Origin: Nissolia schottii
Taxonomy: Eukaryota; Streptophyta; Magnoliopsida; Fabales; Fabaceae
NCBI GenBank assembly: GCA_003254905.1
Contig: QANU01094832.1
Span: forward strand, 842,489 to 906,488
Direction: 5' to 3'
DNA: 64,000 bases
Position numbers and translations under genes: made by a program
Shown here: positions 44,890-62,664 of the stretch, one piece after another
Layout of the letters: each line of letters begins with the position of its first letter
How positions within the stretch are numbered: the stretch's first letter is position 1
The notes under the pieces: generated by a model
What the model was told of the DNA's origin: nothing
Databases searched by the model: none
What the model saw: the letters and a program-made list of their open reading frames with translations, nothing else

Positions 44890-46870
44890 CTTCTTCTTCT
44901 TCTTCTCTTCCTCTCTGAGCTTCCACGACTCTTATCCACTTCTACCCTGTGTCATGAAACCACGCCAGCTCTTTTATATTCATTACCCACGACGTCGTTT
45001 TATGGCTTTATGATGGGTGACCTAGACTCAATAATGTTGGAAGGCACAACACCAATTTCATCCTTCTAATTTCATCTTTCTTAACAAATTTCGGCCAGAT
45101 TCATCCTAACAAAATATATAATTCAATCACATTAATATTTTTGTTATTTTTTTAAACATAATGATTAATGTGACATATAATTATGTAAAATATTTAACTA
45201 AAATAAGTTGTATTAGTCTATTTATTATGTGTCACGTCAAATCTTATTGTCAAAATAAGTGACAGATGAACTAACTTTATTAATTTTTATATTTTGTATG
45301 GATGATTGACTAAAATTTTTAAATTTAAAGATAAAGTTGATTGAAGTAAAAAAAATCCAAATAGACAAAATTGGGCCTTAGTCATATTGAAATTTATTTT
45401 TGACAAATTACACTAACTTTTCAAAATTTAATAAAATTTTACTCGGTTTCCCTCCATTTATTAAATTGCCTCATAATACTCTCGAGTATTATAAGATATT
45501 ACAACGACCTTCCCTAAGTCCTAAATTATAAATTTTATAAAATTAATAAAACACAAAATAAATATTGTATCCTTAACAATATGATTGAAGTAGAAGATTG
45601 TAGATTAAAGAATTTTTTTTTATAGTTAAAGATAACTTTGAAAATTTTAAAATTATTTTGAGATAGTGAAGGTTAATTTAGGGTGGAAAAATAAAAGAGT
45701 GTTAGAAAGTAATTTCATTAAACCTTATAAGATGTTAGTGCAATTTACCATTTTTTTTTTGTCTTTGAACTATCGTTATTTACTTGACTTATCAACTACA
45801 ACCTAAAATCACTCATTAAGAGGTTGAAATACCTTTTCATTTCAATCACTTATGTATTGGAATGTATTTGATTTGGTTTATGTGTTCTTAGGTATGTTAA
45901 CGTAATCATTTTATTTCATAATAAAATGATAATTAGTGTGTTAAGAGAGAAATATAAATACAATAAAAAACTTGTTTAATAAGAATAAAAAAGAGAGGAA
46001 AAAATATAACTCATGTATTTTATCTTTGTTTCATATAATTTTAATATCAAGTATATAAGTGCTTATTCATAACTTGCTTCGTTTTGCTTTCAATTTGGTA
46101 AATTTTACTGCCATGCGATAGTACAAACCAACTTCATTTACAAAAACATATAATAACTTTTGTTTTTGTAAAGTTGAGGTAGTATGGCATCTAATATTCT
46201 TATATGTGTGTGACACTAATCACTTAAGTAAAATACAATAAATATCCCTACAAATTATACTGAGCTCTATTAATTAATTAAAGTGAATTTAGTTTTTCGA
46301 GTCTCTCATAAAAAATATAAAGTTGTATGTATGTTGTTAATGACTTAACATAACTTTTCTCTTTTATTCGAATTTGGGACTAATTAAGTAAACAACTTAG
46401 ACAGAGTTTTGAATTTAAATTCAAATAATGCACAAAAAATAAAATTAAGAAAATTTTATTTATATGATAATAAGATAAACCAATTTGAATTAAACTAGGC
46501 CATCCAAAAATTACATATTCGATAAATAAAACACCCGTTTACATAAGTTATTTTAATAAGTAAATTTTAAAAATCAAAAGCAAAATAAAAAACAAACTAT
46601 AGTTATATTTGAAAAATCATGAAATCAATGATTTCGTATCATCTATTTAACCATTTATAAATCAAGAATGATAAGTAACAAAAAATTTAATCACTACCGA
46701 AACATCTCAAACATTCTAGAGCAATCAAATACCTAATTTAATCACCAAAAGTTTTTTTTTTTTTTTAAATTATTCCATAATTTAACACCAAGTAAGTGTA
46801 ACCTTTTCTCTTTATTTTTAATTTTTTGTTTTTCTTTCTTACCTAACAAGAAATCTGAGCTTAACCCACT
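44890..46870. other. Intergenic between two divergent genes
   Basis: Separates the minus-strand 99-residue protein gene from CDC48. AT-rich, no gene; holds a MITE-like element at 45408-45752. Confidence 0.55.
45408..45752. mobile_element. MITE-like element, AAATTRCACTAAC ends
   Basis: Left GACAAATTACACTAAC (45410) and right GTTAGTGCAATTTACC (45736) are inverted matches over about 13 bases. The interior is AT-rich and non-coding. The stretch at 7262 opens with a similar sequence (GGTAAATTATACTAAAC). Confidence 0.5.
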
Positions 46871-46880
46871 CTATAAATAC
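46871..46880 (+). promoter_or_regulatory. TATA box of CDC48
   Basis: CTCTATAAATACCCC about 100 bases before the ATG, followed by a CT-rich leader (TTCTCCTTCAATTCTCTTCC) typical of highly expressed plant genes. Confidence 0.65.
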
Positions 46881-46975
46881 CCCACTAACCCCACCCCCTT
46901 AGCCCACTTCAGATCCCTTTCTTCATTCTCCTTCAATTCTCTTCCTCTCTTCTTTCAAACTCTCTCGTCCCAATC

Positions 46976-51006
<4,031 letters not shown>

Positions 51007-54000
51007 TAGGTCAACTTTGTTCTTTTAGTTTTTGTGAACGGCAATGTTACCTAATTTATGTACTTCCCATTTTCTGTATTAAGTTGGAAGCTTCCATTGA
51101 ATTATTTGTTGTCATTGCCTTAACAAAAGTTTCATGCTTTGAAAGTTGGGGAAGATTTTTTTCTTTGGGTCGTGAAATGCATTTCATTGATCGAAACAAG
51201 CACCAATGGATCTTACCAGTAACATACAGCGCACAAGTCGTTAAGTGGATACCTCAAACACTTGTCTAATAAACTGTATTGTTCTTGTTGAAATTTGTGT
51301 TGCAAAGTCAACCTATTTAAAATTACTAATGACCAAGATCACACATACCAATGTAGGGACTCGCTGAAATGATTCAATCCATCAGTTCTGATTTTCATTT
51401 CTTTGCAGAGAAACAGTCCTCTGCACTTGGGTGCCATATCCATTATGATTTAAAAGGCCAGGACTAGTCTTCTTGTAGTTGGGCTTTAGCCCAAGCCCTC
51501 GTTTGGTTACCTAAAACCATGTAGAATTTTTCCTCTATTCCGTTTCCTGCTAATACTAGAAAACCCTTAAAACATATGCAAGGCGCAAAAGTGTCCATGT
51601 GAAGTGAGAGATATCAGGTAGTGAAATGTATCACATCATGCTCAGTATTGGTAAATAGAAAAATTAATTGGACCCCACCGACAAACTTTTGAAAGGACTT
51701 TTTACAAGTTAGCTAAACACCAATAAACATGGATCTGAGTGACCCATATTTGGGTTAAATAAGAATACCTAAAACTATGTGGAATCCTATTCAAAAGGGC
51801 AAGTGGTACTGGAGCATAGCTAGCCTATAACCTAAGGAAGTAAAGGTTGGGGAGGAAATTAGATTGATGATGATGGTGGTGGTGAAAAGAGATTGATATT
51901 GGCCTTAGATACATGGTTAATCTTTTAAATTCTAGGGTTTTGTTAATTACTGCTCTTAAGCCAGAACTTTTCATTTATTAGACACATATTAACAAATCTT
52001 AAAATTCTATTAAGTTCTATTTTAAGAAATTCAACAACAACAAAGCATTGTTTACTAGGTGGATTAACTTCTATTGATATCATTGTGCCATGTGTTAACA
52101 TTCAAACTATTCACATTAATATATTTTAATAGTTTCATTTATAATTTTTTATGTATTTCTTTACCTCTTTAATGAGTGAATTATTCGTCATTTGATTTAC
52201 ATTCTTTGTCCTGAGATGTTTTTAGGCATCCTCCTCATGTGTTCAGGCAAATTAAGATGCGATCCTAGCATCTTTTTTCTTTTACTGTATGTGTAATCCT
52301 AAGTCCTAACTTTTTTTTTAATGCATTCGCTCAATCTTATTTTATCTAGTGTGTCTAGTCATCTAATGCAACAGTCCCATCTTTATAATTCCATTGAAAA
52401 TCTCTTTTATAACCGGTTCAAAATCCATATAAAAGAAAATAATTGTTTGTGTTAGGCTGTCGATAACTAACATAAACTTTTGTCGAAACTTCAATGACAT
52501 TCTTATTTTAGATTAACAAATTTATTATAATTAACTAATTATGTTTGCATATGAAATACAAAATTTGCACATGTAAGATAAAAAAAAACTTCTCCACATC
52601 TAGATTCTCGTTGTCGGCTCACTATTTCATAGATCCAACACACATGATATACATAACTTGTATTCACTTGTCTGTTCTTCATTGTACTTTCTCTCGAAGT
52701 TTATTTTTAAACATTATTGTTGCTCATTTTTTTTTTCAAAAAATGAAAAATACTTAAACCAAACAAAATAAATCATTCTGAGAAACAAAAAAAATTAAGT
52801 GTTTATTGATAGAGACGAGTGTGTGTGTATATATATATATATTATATATTTAAATCTTCTATAGTAAAAAAATGCTACATTGCTTGAATTATGTGGTCAG
52901 AATTGTATTATTCGACCAACAAAATTCAACACAGGTGATGAATGACTTAATTTTTTAAGTATTTGATCATTATCGTCTAGTGAAAACCTCATTTTATAAT
53001 CTTGTCACATTCTTTTGACAAATCTAATTATGTTTAAGTTCTGATTGAGTAATATTATTAAGATAGGAATGAATTAATCAACCAGCATGTCACCATTTTT
53101 TTTTGGTTGCTTTCTCAAATCATTAGCCTTTCAACATAAAACTTTCTGTTCATTGTCACGTTTTGAAAGCAAAACTGTATTTCAGTGACGAAAGGTTGTG
53201 AAAGCAACCACAAATAAAATGGGTGACATGCTGACTCATTCCTTCTTGTTTATATGATTAATTTAATATCTAAGTAATATTCCTGTATAGTTTATTTTTT
53301 AGTTTATTTTCATAAAAAAATAATATAACGTCATAAATATATATAGCTATTAGAAAATTATTGGTTAGGTATACTGCTACATATATAGGGTATGGTTCTA
53401 AATTGCAGTTGTAGGTGGTTGCCTTACATTATTGTGATTCCGAAAAATTGAGAAAAATGTGGTCATATGTGCTACTACGACGTGATTATAGAGATCACCG
53501 CAACGCCAACAATAATATTTCAGTCACATGTATGGTTAGATTATACAATTAGAACCATAATGTAGGGTTTAACGTTAACCATATCCTATAGAAAAATAAC
53601 ATAAATGTCTCATGTGCGACAACGAATAACTAAGCTTCGCCCACGTAAAATGGAATCTAACCTAACACTTTTGTTCTAAAAACTGTTGAAGCTTGTGGAT
53701 ATTGTGTGGCCAAGCCCACTGGCTACTGTGCATGAACATTGCACATACAAAAACTTTAGTCAATTTCAACATGATGTTGAAGTTTTGTACATATATGTTT
53801 CTTGGAATGGAACACTAATTAAGAGACGGAGGGATTAAGGACACACATACTAGAATAGGAAAAAGTGGAAAAGTTAATAAAAAATTGGGGGGTTGGACCC
53901 AAGAAATCAAATTTAATTGATGCGTTGTTATTGTCTGATGTTTCCATGGCACAAAGGACCATTGTGATTAGATTGTCTGATGAAAAGTGACTAATCCAAT

Positions 54001-54859
54001 TAAATATGTTGGATTTTATGGAAGTTTAGATGTTTTAAGTGATTTGACACATGTTCGTTTAGATAAGTTTTTTATCGAATCTTTTAAATGAAAAAATATT
54101 AGGAGATTTATATTGTGTAGTGCATTACCTTACTCAAATTAAATTAGTTAGTTGAAGTCAAATCAAATCTTTTTAAGCCTAGTGTATGGGCTTCAAATAC
54201 TTGTAATTTAGACCAGTCAAACAAAATATATGTTGGATTTTGATGGTGTGGAATGCATGGTATTTTGTGCATTAATAAAGTGATATATATACACACACTA
54301 TTCTATAATGCTACTTGTATTTAAAGCTTTCTAACAACTTGCAACTCCATAATAATAGCTGGAGATTAGATTTGTTTTCTAGTTCTAATTTTCCTTCTTC
54401 CTCTTCAATTAAAATGAGCATATTTCTATTGACACATGCAATAATGTTGCTGTAGATTAAATTTGACAAATACACACATTTTAAGTTACTTTTTTTTTCT
54501 TCTTATTTTACTGGTATTGCTTTATTGCGGTGAAAACAATGCATAAGAGGAAACTAGATCTTTTAATTTCAAAATAGGATATTTCTCTGTATATCAAGTT
54601 TCCTTTTGTATTCTTAAGATAAAGCCACGGAGGCAGTTATAGGACACTAATTGTAAACATCTATCACTTTTATAAGCATAAGGAGGGATTTAGATTCTCT
54701 TAGGTTAGAAATTAATTTTAAAAGGTAAAGTGAGAAGTTTTAGGATTCATTGATATTTTATTGATTAAAAGGTGAAAAACTCCACTTTACCCTCTAAAGC
54801 TTCTCATTTTAGAGGGTTGTTATCCTTTAAAGAGACACCAAAAATATTATTTAAACATT
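51007..54859. other. Intergenic, no gene seen
   Basis: Starts with the CDC48 3' untranslated region. The rest is AT-rich. The stretch 52210-52375 (ATTCGCTCAATCTTATTTTA, GTGTCTAGTCATCTAATGC) resembles a repeat also present in intron 2 of the lumen gene (about 30581-30640). A TA run is at 52830-52850. Confidence 0.5.
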
Positions 54860-55576
54860 CACTACAAGAAAACAACTTATTACCGCTGGAGTTACCGTCA
54901 GAAATTTACAAGGTTACCAAACGCAGTGTTCCATGTCGAATACAAAACACATCGTTTAGGATGTACCATACTGTCGGTTATGACTGACGGTAATACCCTA
55001 TACCTAAATGTTGAAACCAATGACACTATGCAAAACGCGTCGTTTTGGAAGTAGCTTACCGTCAGATATATCTGACGGTAAAACTCTACCATAAACCCTA
55101 ACCCTTGCTTTATTATTTTAATTATGTGTTTATTATTACTTCTTAATTATTATTTTAATTATGTGTTACTTATTATTTTAATTATGTGTGTTTATTATTA
55201 CTTGTTAATCATCAAACAACCAAACACTCGCCTCTCTCTCACTCTTCCATTTTCACACTATCTTTCTGAACTTCACAAACCCTTCCCCCTTCTTTGATTA
55301 TTATTTATTCGCAATTAGAAATTTTGTTTTGAAAAATTTAATTTATTTTTTTGATGCAAGCAATTTAATTTATTTTATGTATAAATACACTTTAAATATA
55401 ACATATATATTATTAATTGAATAAACTAACACCCTAAAAAATAAAAAAAAAATCTAATTGAATAAAACATATTTATTACAAACTAAAAAGTTTCTAAAAC
55501 TACATAAATTAAAAGGTTTAAATTAAAAAACTACAAACTAAAAAATTATTCTCCTAAATCGACGGGAGGGTCTTCA

Positions 55577-55852
55577 TCATCGCTCTAAGAGGACGAAGAT
55601 GAGCAGGAGGAAGCGGGAAGCTCTAGCGAGGGATTCTACATGCTGCTCCCTCTTATCACAGAACCGATGGCTTACATAAAACCCTTGAGAACTTGGTTCA
55701 ATTGTTCTTTTTGCTTCCTCATCTTCTCCTTTACTTTCTCCTTTATTTTCTCCTTTAGTTTCTTCTTTTCTGCCTTCTGCCTCTACTTTTCCTCCTCTCA
55801 CCTCAGTGCCTGATGATGCATCTCCTAGTTCATCTTGAACATTCTCTCCCAA
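55577..55852 (-). other. Glu/Lys-rich open stretch inside the CACTA element
   Basis: A 91-residue minus-strand open frame rich in E, G and K (GGKVEAEGRKEETKGENKGE). It could be the acidic linker or tail of the element's broken ORF. No known domain; not called as a gene. Confidence 0.3.
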
Positions 55853-56194
55853 AGCTCGTCAGACTCTGCTGGTGTACCCCTAGTAGACCTAGAAGTAGAT
55901 CTACCGCCGCCCCCCTAACGTTATCAGTCAGCTGTGTGCCTCGGCCGTAAACACCATTATGGTTTTGGCCGCCGGGCACGCAATTCCATATCTCCTCCTC
56001 GTCCACGGGAGGGGGTCCACTGCCAAGGGGTGCACTTTGCGTCTGCTGAGTATGAGCCTCCAAAAAAGCTTGTTCAAATGCAGCCTATGTAAATAATTGA
56101 CAAAAATTAACGTTATTAGAATTAAATTAAAAAACAATACCAAAAAAAATTTAAAATTGAACAAATAAAAAATACTGCGGTTGCCTCTAAGCAT

Positions 56195-56660
56195 GCATCG
56201 ACCTAGCTCGACCTGTCGCTTTTCAGCGTGTGGTTCTCGCGAAACAGTTCCGCATTAGTCGGCGTCCTTCCAAGAGTTTTTGCCTTCATATTTATTTGAA
56301 AATTATGTTAAAATAATTAAACACCAACTGATTAATTAGCTAATTAACTAAATTAATTATTAACTAATAAATTAACTTATAATTTATTATAAAATTATTA
56401 CCATTCTTTGCCACGTGTCGGGCAAGTTGGCAGACCCTCCAGTGTGCATGTTGCTGCCCCGACCTTGCGTCTGTGCAGGCTTCCAGCCGGCCGACTTGAC
56501 CTTGTATTCCTGGCCATCCTAGTATAGCTTAAACGCCACTAACTGGTCGGGAGTCATCCAATCGGAGTTCGGGGTCTTCCCCGATTTGATGTCTCGATAG
56601 AGCTGCTGCAGGTGTCAGCTAGCTCTGTAGTTGAAAGCCTTCTTCATGACTTCCTCCTCC
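56195..56660 (-). pseudogene. Plant Ptta/En/Spm transposase remnant
   Basis: Minus strand, two exon-like parts. Part 1 (56660-56401): KKAFNYRAS, stop, LQQLYRDIKSGKTPNSDWMT, PDQLVAFKLY, stop, DGQEYKVKSAGWKPAQTQ, then NMHTGGSANLPDTWQRM. Part 2 (56280-56195): AKTLGRTPTNAELFRENHTL. An intron-like GT-AG gap (about 56400-56281) joins them. The x-W-M-x-x-x-x-x-x-x-x-Y, K-x-x-x-A and HTGGS motifs are those of the plant transposase (Ptta/En/Spm) family. At least two in-frame stops make it dead. Confidence 0.75.
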
Positions 56661-57869
56661 TTAAATGCTGGTGGAAGTGGAGGCGAGAGGGTGGCGCGGT
56701 GATTGTTGCAGCGACGGTGACGAGAGGGTGGCACGGTGATTGCAGCAACGACGATGAGAAAAGGTTGGCGCAATGAGTGTGAGAAAGTTTGGGAGAGTTT
56801 GAGAGTTTCAGAGAGTGGAGGAGTTGTTTTGCCGCGAGGGGGGAGCTTTTAAAGCAATGGCGTTTCAGGTTACTGTCGGACTTATCCGAGGTAACTAGAT
56901 ATTTATTTCTTATGGCCTGAACGTTGGGGAAGACGTACCGATTGCTATTTCGAGGCAGTTACCGTCAAATATGGCCGACGGTAAAATTCGAACATTAGTC
57001 TTCCTACTTAATTACCGCCGGTCCGACGGTAACACGTGCAATTATTGCCTGTCAGATAAAACCGACGGCGACGATTATGTTGATGGTGACGCGAGGGTGG
57101 AAAACTACATTACAAGTGAATGCGAAGGCAACATTGTCCACCCTCGCATCACCATTAACATAATCGATGAGCCTCACACATTTTCCACCCTCCTATCACC
57201 ATCACCATAATCGATGAGCCTCACATATTTTTCACCCTTGCATCACCATCCCCACCGATGAGAGGGTGGCAGGGATGGTGGTGGTGGCGTGACGAGTGTG
57301 AGTTAATTTGGGAAAGTTTGGAGAAGACATAAGATTGGGAGTGAGGCTTGCCGCGGAGGGAAGGGCTTTTATAGCAACCACTTTGAAAATTACCGTTGAA
57401 TTCGTTTGACAGTAACTGGATATATTTATGGATGGTTTGAATGTTGTGGAAGACGTGCTGGCTAGTATTTTCGAGGCGGTTATCGTCGGACACAGCCGAC
57501 TGTAAACACCCACATTTATTGCATAATTTTGCAAATTCTGAGGACGTTACCGTCGACATGGCCCAACCCAACGGTAACGTGCGTATCAGTTTACAATTGG
57601 TGGAAATTTACCGTCTGCTATGACCGACGGTAATTTTTTTTTATTTTTTTTAAACTAAACCTCACATATTTACCGTTGCTAACGCCCAACGGTAAGTTTT
57701 TCGCGCCCTTTCCCGTGAACAATTACCGTTGCTAGTACCGACAGTGTGATTTTTCCATAGTAATCTGATTCCTCTTTCTCGGTTCTTTATGAGCGAATCG
57801 GTTACCATCGGATATATTTCGTTGTCCGACGGTAAAGTCCGGATGGTAATAGTCAACTTTCTTGTAGTG

Positions 57870-59425
57870 ATTGGTTGAAGATAAGTTGCAACATTTTCTT
57901 TCACTCAATGTTTAAGTATTATCTAAAAGTGTCACTTAAAAGATGTTATAAGGTTGCATTTAGTATTAGGACAGAACATAAGAAAAAGTTACATGCAAGG
58001 TTGTCAAACGCGAGAGTTTAAGTAAACTCGTTAAGGCTTAGCAAACTCGAATCATAAACTTGACTCGTAGACTCGTAAGAGTTTACATATGTAAAAAAAT
58101 ATATGTTATAAACAATAAAATTAGGAACTAAACATGATTAAATTTTGTATTCATAATTGACATTGAATAATGTTAACTTTAAAATAAAATAAATGAAAAA
58201 TATAATAAAATATACCTTAATGCATGACACTTAGTTATGTCATACTTTATTCTGTATATGTATTACTTTATAGTTTGATAAAAGATAGCTCAATTATGAT
58301 AAATATATAAAATCGGCTTAATAAACTCAATAGATATTGTCTAACACACACAAAGTCAACTAAGTATCTAAAAAAGTTACCAAATTTATACATCTTGGGG
58401 TAAACTCAAACTCGTAGGTAGATTTTAACTCGTAAACTCGCTAGTAAAATCGAGGGTTTACTTAATCTCGTACGAGTTTACCAAGAAAGAGTTTACATGA
58501 GTATTAACTCGTTTTGTGTAATGAAATCGCAAACACGAGAGTTTAATAACCATCGTTACACGGATAAAAAATTCTTGTATTTTTGTACTTCACTGAAGTT
58601 GGCCGGGACAGAAGGGGCATAAAATTTTTGCTTTGAGAGACACGAAAAATTCTTTATCCTGATGTTTCTGTCTCCCTATCCTTTCTTTAGTACTAAAAGC
58701 AACCTAACGTGATACAAATAACATCACTCAAATATATATAATCTCTTTGTGAAAAAAGTTCTAACCATGAAAAAGGCAAATTTACTTGATACACCCCATA
58801 TACTTAATTCTATCCGGGTAAAATATACAAACACGAATCACTACCATCAAAGAAACCACCATCAAAATGAAATTAAAAATCAGAATTACATCACTGAAGC
58901 TTTTGATTTTCATCTTAGGATTACTTGAAATTGAACAAACAAACAAACAAAAAAGCTAGAAAACAAGAACTCTCAAGAATTGAAGCAGCTAATAGATATG
59001 CTAATGCACAAAAATTTCAGTACCCTAATGAACTAAACCAAAACCTCAAAATCAAATAACATGTGTAAGTTTCAAAGAGACTGTTGACATAAAAAATCTG
59101 CTCAATAATTCTGAAGGTTGAAGCAAATTTAAACTCTTCCACATGTTAATTTCACATAATTTATGCCTGACATAATATAAAGAAAAAAAGTTACAATTTC
59201 TAATCTAGGATGACATATATATATATAGTATAGCCCTTTTACAATCTTGTAATATCATGATACATAGAGAAAGATGATACCGCCAATCTTTGCCAATCTT
59301 TGTGAATAAGCAAGCCTGCCTCCATTTCACGCAACTTTGGTAATATCTTGAAAAAAGTCTCTTCGACAAATTTCAATTATAAGCTGCTTTGAATTTATAA
59401 AATAAGCTTATCCTAACACACCTTT
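57870..59425. other. Intergenic, with a MITE-like stretch
   Basis: 57999-58551 opens GGTTGTCAAACGCGAGAGTT and closes CGAGAGTTTAATAACC, imperfect inverted ends, and is rich in AAACTCG / CGAGTTT repeats. No gene. Confidence 0.45.
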
Positions 59426-59617
59426 TCAGTGTTCGTTGCGCTCATGCCAACACAAAAGCATTGCTATGCAACGGCGAAGAATGTAGACTTTCGCTCTCTG
59501 CTTATTCACAAGGCGACCACACTTGTGGCCAAAAGACTTGCAAGGATTACAAGTTCCTCCTCCTTCTTGTTGTTGCTCTTGGTTGCTTTGGCTTGTGTTG
59601 ATTTCCTTCATTGCCAT
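59426..59617 (-). CDS. DVL/RTFL (ROTUNDIFOLIA-like/DEVIL) small peptide
   Basis: 63-residue peptide, intronless. The ATG at 59617 ([10 protein letters not shown]) is taken because no ATG lies further up in frame before a stop; the second Met (59611) would also work. The N-terminal half is Gln/Ser/Gly-rich and poorly conserved, as usual. Residues about 29-58 carry the RTF domain: [31 protein letters not shown]. The K-x-Q-R-A-x-x-Y-I-x-R-R-C-x-x-M-L-x-C-W core is diagnostic. Members of this plant-only family restrict cell proliferation and alter leaf and fruit shape when overexpressed, and act at the plasma membrane. Such genes are often missed in annotation because of size. Confidence 0.9.
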   Translation of the reverse strand: MAMKEINTSQSNQEQQQEGGGTCNPCKSFGHKCGRLVNKQRAKVYILRRCIAMLLCWHERNEH

Positions 59618-60284
59618 ATATGAATGATTTTTCTTTATGCAGGCAATCAAATTCCAAGTACTTCTCCTAGAGTTTCCACCATATAATAAGCATTGAATTT
59701 AGTGGTAGAAACATGTGGGAGCTTTGGTACCACAATGTACTTATTTATATAGATGACCAAATATCTATTTGGTTTGAGAATTGCTTGTAATTTTCATGAT
59801 CTTTTAGGTGATGAGTTGACTGCTATTACTATCTTGACCCACCAGTTTCCAGAAGCATATGGAAATTAAATAGAATTGAGCCAAAGAGTTTATGTTTCTA
59901 TGTATTTTTCCCTCCTATACCTATAGGCACTATATATTCAAGCCAGACCACACAAATGAATTCACTTCAACTATCTAAAATTAAATTGTAGGAATGGTTG
60001 ATAAATTTGGCGACTTGATCTTGTATTCTAAAAGAATATGAGTTTAATTCATGTAAAGATTGCTTTAATAGATGATTTCTACAAATATTTTTGTAAGTAC
60101 TCAAAGTACTTAGTAAAATATCTACAAAATTAGTTATAAATATCGTAGAGAACATGTGGTTCATAATATTAGCGTTTGTTAATTAATTTCCTCTGTTGTT
60201 AGGGCTAGTTCTTTTTTAGTTAACTTTGATATATTGTTAAAGTAAGATATTATATACGGTGAATCAATCAAATATAAATATAAA

Positions 60285-60324
<40 letters not shown>

Positions 60325-62240
60325 TTGAAACGTTTATGGTAAGAGTTAAATATTTTTAATAATGTAATAATACATGAATAAATATTCTTGTTTTGGAGTA
60401 CTGACTTGACTGGACGAAGCTTTGGATTTATAGAGCCTATTCAGGTCCCCAAAAATGTTTTGTTGTTTTTAGAATATAGTGGATACAAGAATAATGTAGC
60501 TTTTTTTTTTTTTTTTCATTTTATTGTTGCGACAACATTGCTTGTGGCAACCATGAAATGAAATTTCCCATTTGAAGAGTTGGTATGGAATGTCCTTTGG
60601 TCATTGTTCCCACATGCCACATGGTTTCTAACACGTGCAAACTGTTTCAACTTCTTTGGCATTTCTTATTCCCTCTTTCTTCATATACAATAATACTCGA
60701 TATTTTTTTGGGGGGAGATTGATGGTGAGAATATAAACCACAAATATAGAAGTTTGATGTTTAAGTATAAAAAAATAGAAAAGAAAAGAAGTTTGACGTT
60801 TTGTTAAGTTAATGGTAACTTCATTTGGGTCTTATGTCATTTTGCATCCCTGCAAATACACACCTAAAATGATTTCAATAAGCGAAATTTGAAGAGCTTT
60901 TGTGAATGTTGAATCATTGATATAAACTTTGGTTTTGTTTCATGACTTTAAATCTTGATTAATTAATTAATTCATCGACCAAAAAAATCTTGATTACCCT
61001 CTCACTGGGCCTATATTTCTTATACCAATCTATTTTGGTATCATCATTTTTTAGTTGAACGATGCATTTAAGATGATAGGTCTTTGTAACATAATTTATG
61101 TTAAGTGTCACATTATTTTATAAGAGTTTAGCAACACTTCCTTTTAAATTAATTAGTTCATTAAGTTAAATTAAACTCAGTCAATTCACCACTGATTTCA
61201 AATTTTGTCCTAATTTTTCTTATCTATTTTTTTTCCAATGCCCTATAATTCTAGTTGAAGATACAAGAACACCAACTAACTAGTGCTACTTGCTAGCCAC
61301 TTGTGCTACACCTTTCACATAAATTATTTTGTCATTTAAATGTATTTCACTTATATAAAATTAATGATTTTAAAAAAAAGAGTTGTAAGAGGAGGGGTGT
61401 ACTTGGTTTAGTGCAATTATCATTTTGCCATTTACTAATTGGTATGTTTGCTTTTCTCATATGAGAAATGCTTCTTGCATTATCCAAAAACAAGCAAACC
61501 CTTTCTTTTCAAAGAGTAATGTTACTAGTTACTACGGTCTCGGATTTACACTTGCTTATGAATACCTCGAGACCTGACAAATAAAAAATAACAGGAATTT
61601 AAGGCAATGTTTGTTGTGTACCGTATATCTTTAAATGTATCATGCATCACATCACTAAAATGTGACACATTAAAAAGATATTTTAATACACTTAAAAAGT
61701 TTATTTAATTATTCCAAAATCATTATATAGTATTAGAAAATATTTTTTATACTAATATTTTCACAGAATCCATTCATTTATAATTTTAAATTCTCTGATA
61801 AGATACAAAATTTTAATAATGATATATTTGTAAGGTAATAATTTTACATTATTGATCCGTTATATATACACATCACAGGGCCCACCATATATCTAGTGAA
61901 TCCCATAATATGTTGTGAGAGGGGTGACATGTCTACACCTTTTTGTATGTTCAAATAGCAGCACTCATTTTATATATGAGAGTTATAAAATGGTAGGTGT
62001 AAAAATAAAACACATGATTAAATATGTCTATAATTCTTTTACACTAAGAAAAAGTGTGGTATGAGGTAATCTATTCTACCGGTAATCTGGCTACCAGGTA
62101 ATTCACATTGATTTATTTAGTACGACAAAATTGTCGGTAATCTAGATTACCGTTGCCTTCGAAGTAGTAATGCGGATATTTCCATGAGAGTGTCTATATA
62201 GATTATCACATTTCAAGTAATCCTAAAACTTTTATTTTAA
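59618..62240. other. Intergenic; upstream of RTFL gene, ATT microsatellite
   Basis: Holds the RTFL promoter region and a TTA trinucleotide run at about 60287-60324. AT-rich, no gene. 62040-62160 has GGTAATCTGGCTACC / AGATTACCG repeats that may belong to a hAT- or MITE-type element. Confidence 0.5.
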
Positions 62241-62329
62241 TCAAAATACCATCAATCCTACTAACACAAATACACATCTCCCTTTATGAGAGCATCTCCT
62301 ACTACTCTCACTGCCATAGTCACAACCCC

Positions 62330-62650
62330 CGCTTGCCACCCACTGCCATCTACCACCTATCGCCGCAACTGCCACCACCACCACAACCACCACAACCATT
62401 GCCACCACCTGGCACCGTCGCTGCCACCACCCACCACCACCACCACCACCACCAACCACTAACACCAACGTCGCCACCACCACTGTCACTGCCGCTACCA
62501 CCCATTGCCACCACCACCACAACCACTATCACCACCTACCAACCTACCACCAACACTGTCACAACCACCACGAACACTTACCACGCACCACCAGTGCCAT
62601 TGTTATCACCAATGATTTTGCCTCTCCTTTTACCACCATCACTACAATCG
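62330..62650. repeat. Low-complexity (CCA/CAC)n region
   Basis: ACCACC / CACCAC runs with strong C-strand bias. It can be read as Pro/Thr/His-rich in several frames, which is a by-product of the repeat. Confidence 0.8.
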
Positions 62651-62664
62651 TAATACACCAAATA

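Larger units (their letters stand above)
54860..57869. mobile_element. CACTA (En/Spm-type) transposon, deletion derivative
   Basis: The left end CACTACAAGAAAAC (54860) and right end CTTTCTTGTAGTG (to 57869) are the classic CACTA termini. The target duplication is ATT on both sides (54857-54859, 57870-57872). About 3.0 kb. Subterminal regions are packed with TTACCGTC / GACGGTAA motifs in both orientations (about 54892, 54985, 55049, 55074; 56960-57060; 57544-57840), the transposase binding-site layout of CACTA elements. Inside are only broken transposase pieces on the minus strand, so it needs a helper. Confidence 0.95.

Noticed and set aside
44771..45069. Plus-strand frames near the 99-residue protein start
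   Set aside because: They mirror exon 1 of the minus-strand gene and its leader.
59429..59623. Plus-strand 64-residue frame with a hydrophobic Leu/Ala end
   Set aside because: It is the complement of the RTFL gene; the conserved RTF motif is on the minus strand.
62333..62653. Open frames rich in Pro/Thr/His (+) and Gly/Val/Trp (-)
   Set aside because: They arise from a CCA/CAC repeat that is open in several frames on both strands. No domain, no splice or start context.
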